A model generated the notes under the pieces. The model was not told where the DNA came from. It searched no databases and worked only from the letters and a program-made list of their open reading frames with translations. From Rhodoferax lithotrophicus (GTDB taxonomy: Bacteria; Pseudomonadota; Gammaproteobacteria; Burkholderiales; Burkholderiaceae_C), in contig NZ_AP024238.1 of the NCBI RefSeq assembly GCF_019973615.1, positions 4,795,989 to 4,859,988 on the forward strand: DNA of 64,000 nt, read 5' to 3'. The position numbers and the translations under genes were made by a program. Position 1 is the stretch's first letter. Each line of letters opens with the position of its first letter. Shown here piece by piece: positions 41,504 through 50,331 of the stretch.

Positions 41504-41977
41504 ATGGCCAGTTTGACCCCTCTCTCCAAAGGCCTGATTGGCCTGGCTGTTATTGGCGGCATGGCCTCGGCGGTGTGGCATCTGGCGTTAAAAGACCGCT
41601 TCAGCGCCCCCGTGCAAACGGCAGCCCCAGCAACCAGCAGCACACCCGGGCTGCAAACCTCACCCGAGCCACAACCCGCTGCCGCACCGTCGCCGACCAA
41701 CCCAACACCTGTGACCACCGGCAACCAAGGCGCCCCCAAATTGTCCGCCGCCGACAACGCCGAGCGGGGTCGCCAACTGCTGGAGCAGGGTGACTTTGCC
41801 CAGGCGCGGGTTCATCTGGAGCAAGCGGTGAAAGACGGCGACGGTTCCGCTGCCTGCCACCTGGGCGACATGACCCTCAAGGGCCAGGGCGGCCTCAGCG
41901 CCAACCAGGAGCAGGCCGCCAAACTGTTCCAGCTGGCGCAATCACGCAACGTGATTTGTTTTGCCCCAGGCCAATAA
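41504..41977 (+). CDS. single-pass membrane protein with Sel1/TPR-like repeat
   Basis: 157 residues from the ATG at 41504; the frame is open further upstream but overlaps the previous gene. One N-terminal helix (LSKGLIGLAVIGGMASAVWH) is followed by a Pro/Thr-rich linker and a helical repeat (RGRQLLEQGDFAQARVHLEQ, then CHLGDMTLKGQGGLSANQEQ), like one or two Sel1/TPR units for protein binding. The linker and repeats probably lie in the periplasm. Function unknown. Confidence 0.75.
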   Translation: MASLTPLSKGLIGLAVIGGMASAVWHLALKDRFSAPVQTAAPATSSTPGLQTSPEPQPAAAPSPTNPTPVTTGNQGAPKLSAADNAERGRQLLEQGDFAQARVHLEQAVKDGDGSAACHLGDMTLKGQGGLSANQEQAAKLFQLAQSRNVICFAPGQ

Positions 41978-42008
41978 ACCCATTTCCTTTTTTCACCAGG
42001 ATCACCCC

Positions 42009-43583
42009 ATGAAACTTCGCACCCTTGCTCTCATCGTGAGTTTGCTTGGCAGCGGCCTGCTGGCGGGCACGGCCCAGGCCCAAGGTTTTGTATTCGGCAC
42101 CGCCCAACCGGCCAAGCCGGAAGCAGCCGCGCCCAGTGGGGCACGCAGTGCCAAGGTGGAAACCGCCCAGCGCCTGCTGGCCCGCATGGGCTTGCTGCGT
42201 GAAACCCCCAGCGGCACGCTGACCCCGGCCACCCAGGAGGCCATTCGTGCCTTCACCGCCAAAAACGGCTTGCCCGCCACCAGCCAGGTCACCGATGCGC
42301 TGGTCAACTCGATTCGCCGGGTGATCTGGCAAACCCAAAACTGGTCGGGCGGCAATTACAAGGGCCGCGAGAAGCTGGTGGATGCCGCTGGCCTGCGTGA
42401 GGCGCAAATCCTGCTCGGCAAGCTCGGCTTTGATGCCGGCCCGCTGGACGGCACCTTTGGCCCGCAAACCCAGGTCGCCACCGAGGCGTTTCAAGAGTCG
42501 CAAAGTGTCACCGTGGACGGCCTGATCACCGCCACCGTGTTGATGAACTTGCGCCGCGCGGTCAACGGTGTGGGTGCCAATGCCAAGGAAACACTGCGCG
42601 TGCTGAACTGGCCCGACTACATCGAACCCAGTGTGCTGCAAGACTTTGAAAAAGAATTCAAGATTCGCCTCATCTACGACATTTTTGCCGGCAATGACGA
42701 CCTGCAAGCCAAAATTCAAAGCAGCAAAACACCGTATGACCTGGTGTTCCCCACTGCCAACGCCGTGCCCGCCATGGCTGCCAAAGGCCTGCTCGGCAAG
42801 CTGGACAAAGCCAGCCTGAAAAACCTCAGCAACATCGACCCACGGGTCGATGCCACCCTGCGCTCCTGGGACAAAGACGGTGCCTACAGCCTGCCTTACA
42901 TGTGGTACACGGTGGGCATCGCCTGGAACCCCAAACTCACCGCCAAAGCTTTCCCCGGCCACGCCATGGATGCACTCACCAATGTGTTTGACCCCGAGAC
43001 CGCCCGGCGCTTCCAGTCTTGCGGTGTCGGTGTGGTGGATTCGGCCAGTGATGTGGTGCCGCTGGCCGCCATGGCCGCTGGTGTGCCGAAATGGGATGGC
43101 AAGAACTCCAGCAACGCCGCGACCCAAGTGCTCAACCGCCTGAGCGGCATTGTCAAGGTGATTCCCACCGACCAGTTTATTGACGCGCTGGCCAACGGCA
43201 AAATATGTGTGGCCATCGGCTTCTCGGGCGACGCGGTGCAGGCCCAGACCAAATCACGCGGCGCGGTGGAATACCGCGTGCCCTCAGACGGCGGCCTGCT
43301 GGCCATTGATGCCATGGCCGTGCCCGCCAACGCCCGCAACAAGCGCGCCGCCCACCTGTTTATGGACTACCTGATGCGTCCGCAAGTGATTGGCAAAATC
43401 TCCAACACCGTGGGTTATGCCAACGCCAACCTCAAGGCGGGTGAGTTCATGAGTGAGGCCGTCAAGTCCAACCCGGCGGTGGTGCCCAGCACCACGGCAT
43501 TAAGCCTGTCGTCCCCGATCCCGATCCTGTCCGAACAAGACCAGCAGGACATCAGCCGCATCTGGGCCAAGTTCGCCAAGTGA
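42009..43583 (+). CDS. peptidoglycan-binding domains fused to a polyamine-type substrate-binding protein
   Basis: 524 residues from the ATG at 42009. Signal peptide (about 1-25), two PG_binding_1 repeats (about 45-100 and 125-180; QRLLARMGLLRETPSG, LREAQILLGKLGFDAG), then a PotD/PotF-type binding domain (about 195-520) beginning LRVLNWPDYIEPSVLQDFEK. Such binding proteins normally carry putrescine or spermidine to an ABC importer, which is absent here. The fusion would anchor the sensor to the cell wall. This makes a periplasmic sensor of the operon likely. Confidence 0.85.
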   Translation: MKLRTLALIVSLLGSGLLAGTAQAQGFVFGTAQPAKPEAAAPSGARSAKVETAQRLLARMGLLRETPSGTLTPATQEAIRAFTAKNGLPATSQVTDALVNSIRRVIWQTQNWSGGNYKGREKLVDAAGLREAQILLGKLGFDAGPLDGTFGPQTQVATEAFQESQSVTVDGLITATVLMNLRRAVNGVGANAKETLRVLNWPDYIEPSVLQDFEKEFKIRLIYDIFAGNDDLQAKIQSSKTPYDLVFPTANAVPAMAAKGLLGKLDKASLKNLSNIDPRVDATLRSWDKDGAYSLPYMWYTVGIAWNPKLTAKAFPGHAMDALTNVFDPETARRFQSCGVGVVDSASDVVPLAAMAAGVPKWDGKNSSNAATQVLNRLSGIVKVIPTDQFIDALANGKICVAIGFSGDAVQAQTKSRGAVEYRVPSDGGLLAIDAMAVPANARNKRAAHLFMDYLMRPQVIGKISNTVGYANANLKAGEFMSEAVKSNPAVVPSTTALSLSSPIPILSEQDQQDISRIWAKFAK

Positions 43584-43635
43584 TTCCACACGTGATGCAT
43601 CAAGTCAGCCTGAACCCCATCGTTGGACTCCAGGT

Positions 43636-44514
43636 GTGAGCGCCAAGCCGTCTTACCTGGGTGCCTTTCTGAAGCATCCCAACAACCGCGTGGCCCTGCT
43701 GGCTGCGGGTGTGGTGGGCATTTTTGCCTCCATCCCCTGGGGTTGGGCGGGCCTGGCGCTGGCGGGTGTGCTGGCCCTGGGCAGCGAGGTGCTGGCCGCA
43801 CTGGCGGTGCCCAGTCTGCCCGCGTTTCGCGCCGCCGTGGACCGCCAGCAGCACCATGAGCAACGCGCCCAGCGCCGCCTTGACCTGCTGGGCGAGATCA
43901 GCGGCTACGGCGACAACGCCGCCCTGAGCACTTACCAGCACATGGTCAGCCGGGTGCAAGCGCTGTACCAGACCGCAGATGACAGCCGCACCACACTGAC
44001 GCGCCAGGATGTCGAAAAACTCGAAGACCTCACCGTGGACTACCTCGGGCTGTGTGCCGTGAACCTGTCGCTCAAGCAGCGCAGGGATCGCACCCATGAC
44101 GAAGAGGTGGTACGGCGCATGGCCGTTATCCAGCATCAGCTGCAAACCCCGAACCTGCCCGAAGACGAAGCCCGCCAGTTGCGCAGTGCCCTGGCCGAAT
44201 ACACCGAGGTAATGAACCGCGCCCGCCGCCTGGCGGTGCGCCGCAGCACGCTGGAGGCCACACTGCTGGCCATGCCCGACAAAATGGAAGAGGTGTACCA
44301 GCTGGTGATCACCTCGCCCTACGCCAGCGACATGGGTGGCAAGCTGGAAGAATCACTTTCGCGCCTGCGCCTGGCCGAAGAAGTGGCGGCTGAATTTGAT
44401 TCGTCCGACGCGTTTGACCAGGCACCCGCCAAACCCGCCGCAACCAGCTCCAGTTTGCCGCCCAGATTTCAGGCCGCCCAACGGGCGGCACCAGATTCTG
44501 CCAACAGCCGTTGA
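43636..44514 (+). CDS. two-helix membrane protein with long coiled coil
   Basis: 292 residues from a GTG at 43636. Two closely spaced hydrophobic helices (VALLAAGVVGIFASIPWGWA and LALAGVLALGSEVLAALAVP, about 18-60) form a hairpin, and the rest is a charged, largely helical cytoplasmic domain (LQTPNLPEDEARQLRSALAE, STLEATLLAMPDKMEEVYQL). It may anchor the PspA-like and AAA proteins at the inner membrane. Family not recognised. Confidence 0.75.
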   Translation: MSAKPSYLGAFLKHPNNRVALLAAGVVGIFASIPWGWAGLALAGVLALGSEVLAALAVPSLPAFRAAVDRQQHHEQRAQRRLDLLGEISGYGDNAALSTYQHMVSRVQALYQTADDSRTTLTRQDVEKLEDLTVDYLGLCAVNLSLKQRRDRTHDEEVVRRMAVIQHQLQTPNLPEDEARQLRSALAEYTEVMNRARRLAVRRSTLEATLLAMPDKMEEVYQLVITSPYASDMGGKLEESLSRLRLAEEVAAEFDSSDAFDQAPAKPAATSSSLPPRFQAAQRAAPDSANSR

Positions 44515-44574
44515 CACACACGCTTTGCCAGCTTCCAGACCATTAACCCCACCCATTCAACCAGGAGAACCCCC

Positions 44575-45285
44575 ATGGCCAATAACGCAATCTTCGCCCG
44601 CCTGTCCAACCTCTGGAGCGGTTTTATTTCACTGTGGGTGTCCGATGTGGAAAAAGCCCACCCGGAAATCGCCTACCAAAACGCCATTGCCTCGATGATC
44701 GAGAAATACACCCAGCTCAAGGCCGCCACCGGGGCCATCATTGCCCGCCGGCAAGAGATCACCGCACGGCTCGACACGGCAGAGCGCGAACTCGCCAGCG
44801 TGGCCGCTGACCTGGAAACCGCCCTGGCGACCAACCAGGACGACCTGGCCGTGGTGCTGATCCAGAAGAAAAACACGCTCGATGCGGCGATTGCCGAGTT
44901 GCGTGCCGATGCCACCCAGGCCACCGCCGATGCGGACAACGCCAAGGATTCGCTCACCCAAGTCAAGACCGAAATCGACAAACTCAAGGCTGAAAAAGAT
45001 CGCATGCTGGCGCAGATGCACAGCGCCCAGGCCCGGCTCAAAATCCAGGGCCAGCTCGACGGCCTGTCGGTCGATGCCGAAGTGCAGGCCCTGGGCGCGG
45101 TGCGTGACCACATCAAGAGCCAGGTGGCCCAAGCCAGCTTGGGCTCTGAGCTGCGCGAATCGGATCTGGACGTGCGCCTGAACAAGCTGCGCCAAAGCAG
45201 CGCCAGCGTCACCGCCAAAGCCCAGTTGGAGGCCATGAAACAAGCCCGCGCCGCCGCCCAGTCGGCCCCGGCCAAAACCCTCTGA
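44575..45285 (+). CDS. PspA/IM30-like (ESCRT-III-type) coiled-coil protein
   Basis: 236 residues, almost all helical. FARLSNLWSGFISLWVSDVE near the start and PEIAYQNAIASMIEKYTQLK after it, followed by long heptads and IKSQVAQASLGSELRESDLD, resemble PspA/IM30. This superfamily polymerises on membranes and is related to ESCRT-III. CAGGAG stands seven bases before the ATG. The next gene, 13 bp downstream, is an AAA+ ATPase, as Vps4 is for ESCRT-III, so it may be the substrate of that ATPase. The match is by eye and moderately diverged. Confidence 0.75.
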   Translation: MANNAIFARLSNLWSGFISLWVSDVEKAHPEIAYQNAIASMIEKYTQLKAATGAIIARRQEITARLDTAERELASVAADLETALATNQDDLAVVLIQKKNTLDAAIAELRADATQATADADNAKDSLTQVKTEIDKLKAEKDRMLAQMHSAQARLKIQGQLDGLSVDAEVQALGAVRDHIKSQVAQASLGSELRESDLDVRLNKLRQSSASVTAKAQLEAMKQARAAAQSAPAKTL

Positions 45286-45298
45286 ACTGCGCAGCCCC

Positions 45299-47125
45299 AT
45301 GAGCGTTCCCGCTACCCCACGTGCTGACCTGCCCAAGTGGGCCGAAACGCTACGGCAAAAGTACCTGGCGGCCGAGGCCTCCACCTTTGTGCTGTACCGC
45401 AATGTGTTTGACAACTTTCTGGTGGGCGGCAAGTTACACAACCTGCAGTCGTTTCTGGTGGAAGAGTTGTTCCGGGACACCAAAAAAAGCGTGGTGGAGG
45501 TCAGCCTGGAGCGTGGCATACGCAGCCTGAACGGCAAAACCAGCGCGGCGCTGGCCGAACTGAATGGCGATGCACCCGACCTGCTGTCGCAATTACACCG
45601 GCTGGAAGCCCAGATGCGCAGCGAGCAAAGCACCGCCGTCATCGTGCCTTATGCCGATGCCCTGTTGCCCGCCGGTGACCCGAGCTTCATGGCGCAGACC
45701 GATCGCCAGACCTATCTGGTGTTTCACCGCTGGTCGCTCGATGCCAGCCTGACCCAGGGCGACAACATCACGATTTTGATCACCGAGTCACTCGGGGCCA
45801 TCAACCCCGGCCTGCTGTCCAACCCCAAGGTGGCGGCCATCGAAATCCCGATGCCCGACCTGGCCCAGCGCAAGCGGGTGATGGCGTTTTTTGCCCCCCA
45901 ACTCAGCGAGCCCCAAGTCACGCTGTTTTCCGAGCGCACCGGTGGCTTGCGCACGGTGCAATTGGCCAGCATTCTGGCCAGCTCGCAAGGCCATGGCCTG
46001 AGTGAGGCCGAGCGGCGCAGCCTGATCTTGCAACTGTTACAAGGCACACCCGATGCCGAGTCCCGCGCCAGCACACTGGCGGCCATCACCGCCGGCATGA
46101 CCCCGGCAGAAATCGGCAAACTGATCGAACCCGGCAAAGCCCTGCCCGCCAGTGACCCGAATGCCGAAGTGCTGAAAGTCATCCACGCCCGCAAGCGCGA
46201 GATGATCGAAAAAGAATGCGCCGGGCTGATCGAATTCATCGAGCCCAAACACGGTCTGGCCAGTGTCGGTGGGCACGAACACATCAAGGCCGAACTGCTG
46301 GCGATTGCCAAAAACCTCAAAGAAGGCAACACCACCCTGACCCCCATGGGCCTGCTGGCCGTGGGGCCGATGGGTTCGGGCAAAACCTTTGTCATCAAGG
46401 CGTTTTTGAAAGAAGCCGGTCTGTCGGGCGTGGCGCTGAAAAACTTCCGCTCCAAATGGGTCGGCTCAACCGAGGCCAACCTGGAGCGCGTGCTGGCCAC
46501 CGTCAAGGCCATGGGGCCGATTGCGGTGATCATCGACGAAGGCGACCGCAGCTTTGGCAACGGCGGCGGTGAAGGCGGTGACGACGGCACCAGCTCGCGG
46601 GTGATCGCCCGCCTGAAGGAATTTATGGCCGAGACCGAGAACCGCGGCCAGGTGCTGTTTGTGATGATGACCAATCGCCCCGACAAGCTCGACACCGACA
46701 TCAAACGCCCCGGCCGGCTGGACCGAAAAATCCCGTTTTTTTACTGCGAAACTGCCCTGGAGCGCGCACAGGTCTTGCGTGCGGTGCTCTCAAAATATTC
46801 TGAGGCCTGCACCGCCAGCACCGAAGAATTGCTCACCCTGTGCGAAACCCTGAGCGGCTACTCCAACGCCGACCTGGAAGCGCTGGCGCTGCTGGCGGTA
46901 GAAGCCGCCCACACCCAAGCCGTGGCGCTGGATGCCGCCGTGCTGAGTGCCGCCGCGCAAGATTTCATGCCGCCCCAAGAGCGTGACATGATTGAATTTA
47001 TGGAGCTGCTGGCGGTGTCTGAAACTTCACGCCGCACGCTGCTGCCCAAACGCTTTCGCGACATGGCCACCGCCGACATCCAGAGCCACCTGCTGGCCGC
47101 GCGCCAACGCGCCCTGGCCCGCTAA
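45299..47125 (+). CDS. AAA+ ATPase, possibly with degenerate N-terminal AAA module
   Basis: 608 residues. The N-terminal half (about 1-300) looks like a degenerate AAA module as in Ycf46-type proteins (LVFHRWSLDASLTQGDNITI, VTLFSERTGGLRTVQLASIL). The C-terminal AAA domain is complete: GLLAVGPMGSGKTF (Walker A, about 352-365), IAVIIDEGDRS (Walker B), FVMMTNRPDKLD (sensor 1) and RPGRLDRK (arginine finger). A helical lid follows. It would remodel or disassemble a protein partner, plausibly the PspA-like product. 32 bp precede the TerB-like gene. Confidence 0.88.
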   Translation: MSVPATPRADLPKWAETLRQKYLAAEASTFVLYRNVFDNFLVGGKLHNLQSFLVEELFRDTKKSVVEVSLERGIRSLNGKTSAALAELNGDAPDLLSQLHRLEAQMRSEQSTAVIVPYADALLPAGDPSFMAQTDRQTYLVFHRWSLDASLTQGDNITILITESLGAINPGLLSNPKVAAIEIPMPDLAQRKRVMAFFAPQLSEPQVTLFSERTGGLRTVQLASILASSQGHGLSEAERRSLILQLLQGTPDAESRASTLAAITAGMTPAEIGKLIEPGKALPASDPNAEVLKVIHARKREMIEKECAGLIEFIEPKHGLASVGGHEHIKAELLAIAKNLKEGNTTLTPMGLLAVGPMGSGKTFVIKAFLKEAGLSGVALKNFRSKWVGSTEANLERVLATVKAMGPIAVIIDEGDRSFGNGGGEGGDDGTSSRVIARLKEFMAETENRGQVLFVMMTNRPDKLDTDIKRPGRLDRKIPFFYCETALERAQVLRAVLSKYSEACTASTEELLTLCETLSGYSNADLEALALLAVEAAHTQAVALDAAVLSAAAQDFMPPQERDMIEFMELLAVSETSRRTLLPKRFRDMATADIQSHLLAARQRALAR

Positions 47126-47157
47126 ACCCACATTCACCCCATTCACAGGAGATCACC

Positions 47158-47616
47158 ATGCCACCCATGACCGACCAGAACCTCAGTCCCGCCCAAGTCA
47201 CCCTACTCACCCAAGCCATGTTGTCGGTGGCTTTGGTGGACGGCATCCACCCCGCAGAGGCCGCGCTGATCGGCCAGTTTTACGAGACTTCGCGCAGCGC
47301 TGACATGCCCAGCACCTCTGCTGTGATGGCCAGCCCCGAAGTGCAGGCGTTTGACATCGCCACGCTCAAAGGCAGCAGCGCCGAGTTTGCCGACACCGTG
47401 GTGCTGATGTGCCTGATGACCGCCTATGCCGACGGTGCTCTCAGCGCCGCCGAGCGCAGCCATGTGCAAGCCATTGCCAGCACCCTGGGCCTGGACGCGG
47501 CCCACTTCGAGGCCCACCTGGCCCAGGTGCGTGACGAGCTGGTCGGGGCGCTGTCGCACCTGCCCGATGCCGGGTCGGTGGCGGTGGTGGTGAAGGAGCT
47601 GGCGGCACAGGATTGA
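47158..47616 (+). CDS. TerB-like (DjlA/TerB fold) protein
   Basis: 152 residues from the ATG at 47158 with CAGGAG upstream. LTQAMLSVALVDGIHPAEAA near 16-35 and LMCLMTAYADGALSAAERSH near 82-101 show the two acidic DG...E repeats of TerB domains, which bind metal in a helical bundle. TerB proteins act at the membrane in tellurite, phage and envelope stress. Last gene of the operon; a dispersed repeat lies 18 bp beyond its stop. Confidence 0.82.
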   Translation: MPPMTDQNLSPAQVTLLTQAMLSVALVDGIHPAEAALIGQFYETSRSADMPSTSAVMASPEVQAFDIATLKGSSAEFADTVVLMCLMTAYADGALSAAERSHVQAIASTLGLDAAHFEAHLAQVRDELVGALSHLPDAGSVAVVVKELAAQD

Positions 47617-47633
47617 GCTTGGCAGCACTGCTT

Positions 47634-47684
47634 CAATTTTCGTAGCTGCTTACGCTTATTGAATAAGGGCTGGAAGGTGATTTT
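47634..47684 (-). repeat. dispersed ~55-bp repeat
   Basis: Reverse strand: TCACCTTCCAGCCCTTATTC, then GCGTAAGCAGCTACGAAAAT. It follows the TerB-like gene. Confidence 0.75.
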
Positions 47685-47803
47685 GTTTGTATGAAATGCA
47701 GCGCATTAAGCTGCGGCAAGACCAGCACCAAAGAGCGCATTGCGTAGTTCGAATGCGCAAAGATGCTGGTCTTTCGTGTTCAGCAACGGTCAGAAGCCGA
47801 AGA

Positions 47804-47833
47804 AAAAAACCGCAGGGGGTTCCATCTGCGGCT
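47804..47833 (-). terminator. rho-independent terminator of the chemoreceptor gene
   Basis: Reverse strand: GCCGCAG, a short loop, CTGCGG and then TTTTTTT. The stem has 6-7 GC-rich pairs. It lies about 20 bp after the stop of the gene at 47855-49621. Confidence 0.85.
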
Positions 47834-47854
47834 CCTCCTCCTAGGACTCGCTAC

Positions 47855-49621
47855 TCAAAATGTTTCCCATTCACCACCCGCTCCCTTGGCAGACGATGCA
47901 GCCATGACAGCCATCTTTCTGCCGGTGATGGGAAGGGCGAGATTTGCGATGGATTTGGAGGACGCCACCCGAGTACGCCGGTCAAGGCTCTTGGATACAT
48001 TGGACTTTGCGGCGGGGGCACCCAAGAATGCTGAACGCGATGCCGCAATGGGATGGCTATCGTTGTCCCTCAGCTTGAACACGGCCACGGTTTGCACCAG
48101 ATCTTGCGCTTGCGATTTGAGGCTGCCAGCTGCAGCGGCCATCTCTTCAACCAAAGCCGCATTTTGCTGGGTTACCTGATCCATTTGTGTCACAGCTTCG
48201 CCCACTTGACTGACCCCAAGGCTTTGCTCGTTGCTGGCCGCGCTGATTTCCCCCATGATGTCGGTCACCCGTTTGATCGAGGTCACCACCTCATTCATGG
48301 TGATGCCGGCCCGGTCAACCAGCGTTGTGCCTTGCTCAACCCGCTCCACGCTGACGTTGATCAGAGTCTTGATCTCTTTGGCGGCCTCGGCACTGCGCCC
48401 GGCCAAAGAACGCACCTCTGAGGCCACCACCGCGAAGCCGCGGCCCTGCTCACCGGCGCGGGCGGCTTCTACGGCGGCATTCAAAGCCAGGATGTTGGTC
48501 TGAAAGGCAATGCCGTCAATGACACCGATGATGTCGGCAATTTTGCGCGAGGCTTCATTGATGCCTTTCATGGTGCCCACGACTTGAGCCACCACTTCCC
48601 CCCCTTGAATGGCCACGGTACTTGCGCTCAGTGCCAACTGATTCGCCTGTAGGGCGTTGTCAGCGTTTTGTTTCACGGTGGCATTAAGTTGCTCCATGCT
48701 GGCGGCTGTTTGCTCCAGTGCGCTGGCCTGGCTTTCGGTACGGGCTGACAAGTCTTGGTTGCCTTGAGCGATTTCAGCACTTGCGGTAGAAATACTATCA
48801 GCCGACTGGCGTACGCGACCAATCAGATTGACCAAATTATTTTGCATTTGAGTCATCGCAGCAAGCACCTGCCCGGAAGCATCGCTTGAGCCGATAGGAA
48901 TGGTTTCTGTCAGGTCACCCGCAGCCACCACGCGTGCAGCCTGTGCTGCCGAATTCATGACATGCGTGATGCCGCGTTGAATGCTCCAAGCCAAGAAGCT
49001 GGCGATAACGAGTGCCAGCATGGCCGTTATCAAAATGACCCCGTTATTCTGCTGCCCACGGGCCATGGCATCAGCACTCGCCTTTTCCATTGATGTCAAC
49101 TCAAACGCTTGCAGGTTCGACAATAATTTCACGCAATCATCAAACGCGCCGCCCAGGGTAAACACGAAAGACGCGGCAGTCTCCACACCACTGCTTTTCA
49201 AGTCAAGTGTTGTGAGCGCCGTATCTTTGTAAATCTTGAAAGACTTGCCTATTTCTGACAGTGTTTTTGCCTGCTCCGGCGCAATATCTACTCTGCCTGC
49301 GGCACCTGCAATTGCTTTTTCAAACCCACCCAGCTCACGGACGATTTGATCGTCGAGTTGTTTGATAGAACTCGCTTTCTGGCCTGCCGCTTCCCACGCC
49401 AGACTCTGCATGATCAAGCGCTGGATTTCCTTGATATGGCCGTCCATGGCTTTAGTTTCCAGCAGGTGTGGCACGTTGCTTTCTGTCACACCACGCAAGG
49501 ACTCAAGCAGCTTGGTATTTCCCAGAAAGGAAACGCCTGCCACAACCACCAGAAAAATCAACGCAATCGCGGGCGCAAATGCCACCTTGGCACCAATCGA
49601 CGCATTTTTGAAAAAATTCAT
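47855..49621 (-). CDS. methyl-accepting chemotaxis protein with CheR-docking tail
   Basis: 588 residues from the ATG at 49621 (AGGAAG upstream). A first helix near 10-32 (IGAKVAFAPAIALIFLVVVA), a four-helix periplasmic region, a second helix near 190-210, HAMP, and a signalling domain with GVIDGIAFQTNILALNAAVE and RAGEQGRGFAVVASEVRSLA. The C-terminus ends GEWETF, very close to the NWETF pentapeptide that docks CheR and CheB; this is uncommon in short receptors. It follows the exported Cache protein by 62 bp and may use it as ligand carrier. Confidence 0.93.
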   Translation of the reverse strand: MNFFKNASIGAKVAFAPAIALIFLVVVAGVSFLGNTKLLESLRGVTESNVPHLLETKAMDGHIKEIQRLIMQSLAWEAAGQKASSIKQLDDQIVRELGGFEKAIAGAAGRVDIAPEQAKTLSEIGKSFKIYKDTALTTLDLKSSGVETAASFVFTLGGAFDDCVKLLSNLQAFELTSMEKASADAMARGQQNNGVILITAMLALVIASFLAWSIQRGITHVMNSAAQAARVVAAGDLTETIPIGSSDASGQVLAAMTQMQNNLVNLIGRVRQSADSISTASAEIAQGNQDLSARTESQASALEQTAASMEQLNATVKQNADNALQANQLALSASTVAIQGGEVVAQVVGTMKGINEASRKIADIIGVIDGIAFQTNILALNAAVEAARAGEQGRGFAVVASEVRSLAGRSAEAAKEIKTLINVSVERVEQGTTLVDRAGITMNEVVTSIKRVTDIMGEISAASNEQSLGVSQVGEAVTQMDQVTQQNAALVEEMAAAAGSLKSQAQDLVQTVAVFKLRDNDSHPIAASRSAFLGAPAAKSNVSKSLDRRTRVASSKSIANLALPITGRKMAVMAASSAKGAGGEWETF

Positions 49622-49683
49622 TAAGTTACTTCCTACAGGCTGCGGCAATGGCGGCTGGGGCAGTCTTAGCTGCCACGTCAAAA

Positions 49684-50181
49684 TCAGCGATAAACGCCAA
49701 CACCAACAAAACTGCTGCCTGTAGGAACCATTTGAACGTAGCTCGATTTACCTTCTACTTTTTTGGTGATGGGATCGGCCCACTCGTAATCAACCCAACC
49801 GGAGCCTTTTTTAGCGACGGCGATCATGTCAACAACAAATGCCTTGCCACTGGAGTCTTTAAGGTTGATGAGGTCGCGACCTACCAGCTTTTCGTTGGCA
49901 CCGTGAGCGACCATCTTGCCCGTGAGGTCCATGACAAAAACATACAAATCATTCTTGGTCCAACTTGCTTTGCTGGTAGTGAAGTCCTTGTAGGCCTGCT
50001 CTGCGCCTACTTTTTTGATGTGCGCCAGCGCGGCTTCAGCCATTGCCTTGGCCTCTTCCTTGGTTCCACGGTCAGCCGCGTAGGAGGGCGCACTTACCAG
50101 TGCGCCCAAGGTCGCCACGGTGACTGCGCACAAGCTCAAATTGATAAATATTCTTCTGCCAGTTTGTTGGAGTGATTTCAT
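49684..50181 (-). CDS. exported single-Cache protein
   Basis: 165 residues. The signal peptide (LCAVTVATLGALVSAPSYA) ends near residue 35, followed by one Cache domain of the sCache_2 kind (AYKDFTTSKASWTKNDLYVF, HGANEKLVGRDLINLKDSSG, GSGWVDYEWADPITKKVEGK). Cache domains bind carboxylates, amino acids and similar ligands and normally belong to membrane receptors; here it stands free in the periplasm. It lies directly upstream of the chemoreceptor gene on the same strand. Confidence 0.85.
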   Translation of the reverse strand: MKSLQQTGRRIFINLSLCAVTVATLGALVSAPSYAADRGTKEEAKAMAEAALAHIKKVGAEQAYKDFTTSKASWTKNDLYVFVMDLTGKMVAHGANEKLVGRDLINLKDSSGKAFVVDMIAVAKKGSGWVDYEWADPITKKVEGKSSYVQMVPTGSSFVGVGVYR

Positions 50182-50331
50182 GAATGTTTCGCTGCTTATT
50201 TATTAGCCAAAATGACCCTGCGTTTCACCATCAAGATGAAACACATCAATCTGTGATTGACCATTCTAAAATGGCTAGCATGCAGGATTAGGTAAGTAAA
50301 TACCCTTGTACAGATGCCCCAAATCTTGGCC

